NCBI GenBank assembly: GCA_021234155.1
Contig: JAJEKV010000054.1
Span: 8,266,655-8,330,654, forward strand
DNA: 64,000 nucleotides
Origin: Isoetes taiwanensis
Taxonomy: Eukaryota; Streptophyta; Lycopodiopsida; Isoetales; Isoetaceae
Direction of reading: 5' to 3'
Made by a program: the position numbers and the translations under genes. Under the pieces are notes generated by a model. It was given only the letters and a program-made list of their open reading frames with translations, was not told the origin of the DNA and searched no databases. Positions within the stretch are counted from its first letter, which is position 1. Every line of letters starts with the position of its first letter. This document shows positions 58,522 through 64,000 of this stretch, in pieces.

Positions 58522-60240
58522 ATGTATCCTATAGTTAGACAGAGGGTGTCAAAGAAAGAAACTCGAAAAGATTCCTCACATTTTCTCATCTGCAAATTTG
58601 AGCTCTCTGCCAGTGCCATTGACCAGAAATTGACCCAGTCAAGAGGCATTTTTTCACCTAGTTCTGGTCAGCCATTTGCCTCTGACTTTTGCAAGAGCCT
58701 TCCAGAGTCTCCTGAGGACCTATTGCAATTGTTCCCATCAAAAAACAACCCTCTCATCTCATTTGGCAATCAAAGTTTGGCAAACAATTTTTTCTTGTTT
58801 AGGGATAGCTTGTTCACAAGCAAATTTAAGCTGATTTATTTAGCCACAGATTGGTTGCCTTAAGCAACCTGGAGGTTCTCAACCATTGAGGTTGAAGGTT
58901 TGCCAGGAATACCTTCAACATCTTGGAGGTTCTACCGAGATCATATCACCTGGATCTTGGAACTCATGGCTCCTATATAGGAGAATTGTTGATGCTGCTG
59001 AACATGCTGAGCCATCAGAAAATCCTGAATCATCCTCAATACCACATGTTACCCTGCCAAATGGTTCAGGCATGCCTTGCACATATTTTGAGCTCAGTAT
59101 TCCTACTCTTGTTCCTACTTTTGACCCAAGCATCAATGCCAATAACTTTCTAAAAACCTTTGAAGAATATTAACAAGAATAAGGCTACAAGAAGGGAAGT
59201 AAGTTTGCTGAATTTAAGAAATGCTTTAAGAATGAAGAGATTAGAGCTTGGTTAGAGTATGTGATTAGTAATGGTGCTAACACTTGGGAGGAAATTGTCA
59301 AGAAATTCTTAGCCAGGTTTGGTAGACTTCTTGAACCACAAGATTTGGTCTTTGAACTGCAGAACTTTCATATCAAAAATGGTGAAACAATTCACCAATA
59401 TGTTGAAAGGTTTAATTGCTATCTTACCAAGTGCCAAGTGCACAAGGTGCCTAACCATACTTTACATTTGGTTGCCTCTTTTATCAGGGGATTAAGCAGC
59501 AGACCTCGAGTTTACAGAAAAATGCTGAAGCTGCAGAAACAAAAAAATTTTGACACTATACACAAGGCTTTTACAAGATCCATTGAAGCCTCTGTAATGC
59601 TAGCCTACCTCCCTGATGACTTACAAGCCTCCAATGACCCTTTTTTCCCTAATTATGACCAAGAATACATAGGCTCTGCTCCTGTACCTGTCTATGCCAT
59701 TCAAAAAGAAAAAAAGAAGCCTAAGACTGATGATGCAAACTGTTCTGAGTCAGACATGAGATCAGATCTCAACAAAGTCACTGAGGCCTTGGCTGAGGTC
59801 ACCAAACAACTCATGGAAATGAAGGTCAGCCAATCAGAGAGAAGAGTTTATCCAGCCTGTGCTCACTGCACAAGAAACACCCATTCCTCAGACTATTGCT
59901 GGACTAGGACGTATCTAAAATGTGGTAAGAAAGGGCACTATGGTGAAGAATGCCCCCTTTGTACTTTCTGCAAAGCTATAGGACACTATGAAGATAAATG
60001 TAGTGTCAAAGAATATTTTGCTAGGCAAGAAAAAGCTAAGGCCAGTGAGCCAAGTGCATCTGTTAAGTTTTTGCAGGAAGAAAGGTGTTTTTCAAGACCT
60101 GAGTCTTGTTCCTCCATCAGATACTTACAAGAAGAAAGCTATTCACTGCACCAGGACTTTAAAAGCTTTGAAAGAGAAGAAGAAATCATGGCTTTGAAGA
60201 GGAGCCCTCAATGCCAAAGGCAAGGAGGCAGAGATTGAGA
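58522..60240 (+). pseudogene. Gag of the right-hand Ty3 element
   Basis: The capsid-type part reads FAEFKKCFKNEEIRAWLEYV then WEEIVKKFLARFGRLLEPQD and IKNGETIHQYVERFNCYLTK, the LTR-retrotransposon gag core. Later come a zinc knuckle missing its first Cys (KCGKKGHYGEEC) and a complete one, CTFCKAIGHYEDKC. Two stops at about 59,171 and 59,180 and a 1-base shift near 60,215 that separates gag from pol break it. The N-terminal piece (58,522-58,863) has no domain I know. Confidence 0.78.
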
Positions 60241-61982
60241 TTCATGGACTAGGAATTCAAAAACAAAAGCAAGTTGATAATCAGGTTGTACCTCCTCCTC
60301 CCCACCAAAAATTTCTAAAAAAAAATAGTGATGAATTTGAATATCTGCTCAAGAATGCCAAAGTTAGTGTAGATCTGCTGACCTTGCTCAAAATTGCTCC
60401 TTCTTGTAGAGAAAAAGTTGTGCATATGTCTAAAGAAGAACAGGTAAACCTCACCAGAGAAGAGCAAGTTGTTTTTACCAACCATATAGCTGAGCAAATG
60501 CTAAGACAAGAAGAGCATGACCCTGGTGCTTTCACCTGCACTGCAAAAGTTGGTAATCAGATCCTAAACAAGGTATTATTAGACGGAGGATCACCCTTGA
60601 ATGTCATGCCACATCATATCATGAAACTCAGTGGGTTGGAAGTGGACAAAAAGGCCCCTATGATCCTAAAATCCTTCTCAAACTCAAGAATCAATCCTTT
60701 AGGCATAGTGAGTGATGTGGCAATCGATATTGAAGGAATCAAAGTAGCTGCAAATTTTGTTGTGGTGGCATTTGAGGGAGCTAATGAAAAGTCAGAAATT
60801 TATGACTTGTTATTAGGGAGAAGATGGCTATCAACTGTGGATGCAAGACCAGTTTGGTCAAAGGGAGAATGTACCATCTCGGATGGAAGGATAACTATTA
60901 CACTTTTCAACAAACTAGGTGAGTATGAATCTTACCACTTTATTCAAGAGGAGATATTGATTCCCAGGCAAATTGGAGAATACCTTGTCGAGGCTAGAGG
61001 AGGAAATGCACCTTGTAGCTCACAAAGAAATCTTTTGAAGGAGAATCTGCCCTTGGAGATGCACAAAGGTATGCAAAACGAAATGAGTGCTTACATGTGG
61101 TTTGATGGGGGTGTGTCAAAAAGACTAAGCATAGCTTCATCTGCTGCAATCATAAAAGACAAAGACAACACATTGTTAGCCAAGGTAGGGAGAATCTATC
61201 AGAATCTAACTTCAAATATGGCAGAATATAAGGCACTAATTGTAGGACTTCAAGAAGCTAACCATTTAGGTGTGACTAACCTTGTTGTCTTTGGAGATTC
61301 TCAACTCATATGCAGGCAGATTGAAGGACAATACCAGGCAAAGCATGAAGAAATGATAAAACTCAAGGATCAAGCATTGGAGGCATTAGCAAAGTTCACA
61401 GCCTGGGAATTGCAACACATACCTAGAGAACTAAATTCTGAGGCAGACTCCCTATGCAGAGATATGCTCTTGGAGCATCTAGCTGAGGGAGCCATCAAGG
61501 AGGAAGATCTGGAGGACGAGGAGCTTCAGCAACTCTATCCAATCTTGATAATCAATGCAAGATCTGAACAAGAGATAAGGGAAGTCGAGGTGAGAAAGAA
61601 CAATGAAGATAGGGTCTTGTATGTGGGAGACATGTTCAAAGAAGAAGAGAGGGAAGCATTTGTGAGTTTTTTTAACACTTGGAATGATGTTTTTGCTTGG
61701 GATTACAAGGAATTTTTAGGAATAGATAAGAGTGTTTGTGAGTTTGAAATTAAGATAAAAGAAAAATCAAAACCAGTTGTGCAAAAACTTAGAAGAATTA
61801 ACACTTCTTTGTTAGATCTCATTAGGGAAGAACTCTTCAAAATGAAAGATGCTGGAGTCATAAAGGGAATAATCAACCCTGATTGTTTTTTTGCATTGTG
61901 CCTGTTGAAAAAAAGAACAAAACCATTAAGATATGCATTGTGCCTGTTGAAAAAAAGACTGTTATCCTTTGCCTTTTCTTGA
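60239..61982 (+). pseudogene. Ty3 pol part 1: protease, RNase H, start of RT
   Basis: Order in one frame: a retropepsin-like domain (KVLLDGGSPLNVMP; the usual D-S/T-G reads DGG; then YDLLLGRRWLSTVDARPVW), next an RNase H at about 61,090-61,480 with MWFDGGVSK (D), NMAEYKALIVGL (E), LVVFGDSQL (D) and IPRELNSEADSL (D), then an RT start with FAWDYKEFLGID and IREELFKMKDAGVIKGI. The RNase H sits before the RT and keeps all four acidic residues. It is of the plant/archaeal-like type (GDS.L, N.EAD). The frame ends at 61,982, after a short duplicated GCATTGTGCCTGTTGAAAAA (61,892 and 61,933) that replaced RT sequence. Confidence 0.82.
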
Positions 61983-62390
61983 GGAAGTATTGCAGGCAGT
62001 TGCAGGAAAGGAGGTCTATTCATTCTTGGATGGCTTCTCGGGTTTTAACCAGATCAGCATCAAAGAAGAAGACCAAGCCAAGACATCTTTTGTCACACCT
62101 TGGGGGACTTTTGCCATGAAAAGAATGCCCTTTAGACTCATGAATGCATCTGCCACATTTCAAAGAGCAATGGACACCATTTTCAAGGATATGGCTCCTA
62201 GTTTATTCAGAGTTTATTTAGATGATCTTTGTGTCAATAATAAGCTAAAGGATCACGACATACCACACACAACTCTGTTCTTTGTGCAGGAAAGGAGGAG
62301 TGAGCTTAAACCCAAGGAAATGCATCTTCTTTTGCTCAAAAGGAGATCTACTTGGGCATGAAGTCTCAGATCAGGGAATCCAGGTGGCAG
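61969..62390 (+). pseudogene. Ty3 pol part 2: reverse transcriptase core
   Basis: LPFLEEVLQAVAGKEVYSFL, DGFSGFNQI, TPWGTFAMKRMPFRLMNASA, TFQRAMDTIFKDM and RVYLDDLCV (catalytic YLDD) are clear Ty3 RT motifs. The frame breaks at about 62,280-62,360, and similarity continues with RKKGGVSLNPKEM-like and QGIQVAESKI-like text in other frames. Confidence 0.83.
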
Positions 62391-62460
62391 AAAGCAAGAT
62401 CCGGCCCTCAGGAGCTTAGCACCACCCAAAACTATCAAGCAAGTCAAGAGCTTTCTAGGC

Positions 62461-63060
62461 ATGACAAGCTTCTTAAGGATGTATGTGCCACACTTCTCTC
62501 ATACAGTCTCTCCTATTACAAACTTGACCAAAGGAAGGAAGTTCTCAAAAAACGAAAGCAAGTTCATACCTGTAGAGTGGACAGAAGCATGCCAAACTTC
62601 CTTTGAGGCAGTCATTGAGGCCATATGCAAATCAACCTTGCTCAAGCCACCAGACACATCTGAGCCCTTCCAAGCCTACCTGAGTGTGACCAAAAAAGCT
62701 GTAGGCCTTGCTCTGATGCAAGGAGACAATATTGTGACCTTTTCCAGCAAAATTTGGTCTGATACTGAAATGAGATATGCCAGACTTGAGAAGAATGCAG
62801 CAGCTTTGATGTATTTGTTTGACAAACAGGGACACTTGATCCAGAATAGCAAGACTCAAGTGTTCATGAAGCAAAATCCACTACCCCTACTCTTTGCAAA
62901 GAAACCACAAAAAGCCAAACTATGCAGGTGGGCTTGCAAAGTGCAAAATTATGATATAGACATTCAGGTACTCACAAATCTAAGGATCCTAGTGGGTGAA
63001 AGCATGCTACGGTATACCACTTTTGGAACCCTCAAAAGTACCTACACTGGGTACTTTTAA
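62461..63060 (+). pseudogene. Ty3 pol part 3: connection and degenerate RNase H
   Basis: MTSFLRMYVPHFSHTVSPIT (YR.FI..FS....PLT type) and VEWTEACQTSFEAVIEAICK are followed by FQAYLSVTKKAVGLALMQGD, where a working Ty3 RNase H has a D in place of S/V (the ..YLDAS.. motif). IVTFSSKIWSDTEMRYARLE keeps the fold but not the catalytic acids. Hence this second RNase H looks like an inactive connection domain. The frame ends because a MITE (62,994-63,315) is inserted. Confidence 0.7.
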
Positions 63061-63315
63061 AACTAGTACTTTCTGCTTTTTCTTCCCATTAAAATCAATT
63101 CAAAAATTTTGAATTCAAGGTCAATAAAATGTTAATCTATAGTATTAATGGGTAACAATACTATTAAAGATTAAAATGAATGAATCAACTCTCAAACTTA
63201 TTGCTTATTGAGACATTTATGCAAGTTCCCAGTACCCAGTGCTGGGTACTTTTCTGGGTAGTTTTGCACTCCCTAAAAAGAACTTTAGATGGTACACCCT
63301 AGCATGCTTTCACCC
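62994..63315. mobile_element. MITE with 17+ bp inverted ends and AGT target duplication
   Basis: The ends GGGTGAAAGCATGCTA and, inverted, GGGTGAAAGCATGCTA match exactly over 16 bases, with more matches after a mismatch (GGTRTACCA). AGT flanks at 62,991-62,993 and 63,316-63,318. It splits the Ty3 pol: across it the frame resumes with SSYLTDVLFTYADLEDLDST. The length is 322. A 3-base duplication fits Harbinger- or CACTA-type elements; the class is not certain. Confidence 0.85.
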
Positions 63316-63513
63316 AGTTCTTATCTCACTGATGTTTTGTTTACGTATGCAGACTTGGAGGATTTAGACAGCACTCACATAGAGGCTACAATTGGCCTAC
63401 TTGAGGAAGAAGACTGGCAACAAGCTATGAGAAACTTTTTTGAAAGGAGAGAACTGCCAAAGAATCAGAGCTCGAGCCAACACAGGAGATTCAAAGACAA
63501 GGCCAAGAATTAG
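63316..63513 (+). pseudogene. Ty3 RT-integrase linker
   Basis: In the frame after the MITE: SSYLTDVLFTYADLEDLDST HIEATIGLLEEEDWQQAMRN, then FFERRELPK and a stop at 63,511. Similar acidic linkers precede integrase in Ty3/Tat-like elements. Confidence 0.55.
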
Positions 63514-64000
63514 GCTAATTGGTGATGTTTTGTGTAGGGTGAATAAAGAAGGTGTCTTGCTAAGATGTGTGGACAAGTTTGAAGCAGAATTGGTACTAAA
63601 AGCCTGCCATGAGGGTGTATGTGGAGGTCACTTTGCTGCTGATAAAACTGCCAAAAAGATACTTAGATCAGGTTACTATTGGCCCTCAATCTTCAAAGAC
63701 TGCTTTGAAAACATTAGAAGTTGCCACAAGTGCCAAATCTTTGGAAAAAGGATCCTTCAGCCTGCTCCTCTGACAGCCATAACATCTCCAGGACCCTTCC
63801 AGGTCTGGGGATTAGACTTTATAGGTCCTATAGACCCTCCTTCTTCTGCTCATCATGCGTTTATATTGGTAGCTACTGATTATTTTACAAAATGGGCAGA
63901 AGCAGTGCCACTGAGACAAGCCAATGCCTTGACAACAGCCAGGTTCCTTCATGAAAATATCTGTGCCAGATTTGGCATTCCCCTAAAGCTAATATCAAAC
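63506..64000 (+). CDS. Ty3 integrase, runs off the window
   Basis: An open frame to the end starts after a frame break near 63,500. It has a zinc-binding region (KACHEGVCGGHFAADKTAKK, then SCHKCQIFGK, H..H..C-x2-C), and the catalytic core begins GLDFIGPIDPP (first D) and LVATDYFTKWAEAVPL. The following part with the next catalytic D and E lies outside. This frame has no internal stop, unlike the upstream pol. Confidence 0.85.

Overview
The window is nuclear DNA of a land plant. Genes are split by GT-AG introns (one looks GC-AG), and two intact-looking genes encode conserved plant proteins: a succinate dehydrogenase subunit 6-like protein and a BRO1-domain protein. Most of the rest is transposon DNA of many classes. 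The NB-ARC receptor has no TIR domain and an unfamiliar helical N-terminus, and the SWIM-type MULE protein resembles those of non-flowering plants. I therefore lean towards a bryophyte, lycophyte or fern, but this is inference and the species is not identifiable from the sequence alone.

Layout, left to right. 89-2279: three-exon SDH6-like gene. 3.9-4.3 kb: broken 2-oxoglutarate/Fe(II) dioxygenase exon. 5.76-6.09 kb: hAT transposase remnant. 7.37-10.59 kb: 5'-truncated LINE on the minus strand, set in a GA microsatellite. 10.98-16.1 kb: three CACTA-like ends, several simple and tandem repeats, and one possible minus-strand exon. 17.7 kb: small unrecognised ORF. 19.1-19.5 kb: tandem units with a pentanucleotide tail. 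19.96-24.6 kb: near full-length but frameshifted LINE on the plus strand. 25,991-27,778: non-autonomous Mutator-like element with a perfect 9-bp target duplication. 28,333-30,447: seven-exon BRO1-domain gene. 32.1 kb: long foldback. 32.5-34.3 kb: decayed SWIM/MULE transposase. 34,777-40,547: Ty3 chromovirus with both LTRs; its 5' LTR carries a hAT-like MITE and its pol region carries a poly(A) retrocopy. 41.9-43.3 kb: Ty1/copia remnant. 43.4-50.3 kb: Helitron-rich zone with five Helitron-type 3' ends, fragments of an EB1 gene and an exostosin gene, and a tandem array of four ~604-bp units. 52,103-55,104: NB-ARC receptor gene whose LRR part turns abruptly into a very C-rich minisatellite running to ~56.2 kb. 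58.5-64.0 kb: Ty3 element with an RNase H domain between protease and reverse transcriptase and a degenerate RNase H after it; integrase runs off the window.

Only SDH6-like, BRO1 and the NLR look like host genes that could work, and the NLR end is doubtful. The other coding signals are transposon proteins or gene fragments. The points most worth a second look are the domain order of the right-hand Ty3 element, the NLR with its GC-rich LRR array, and the Helitron zone with captured exons.
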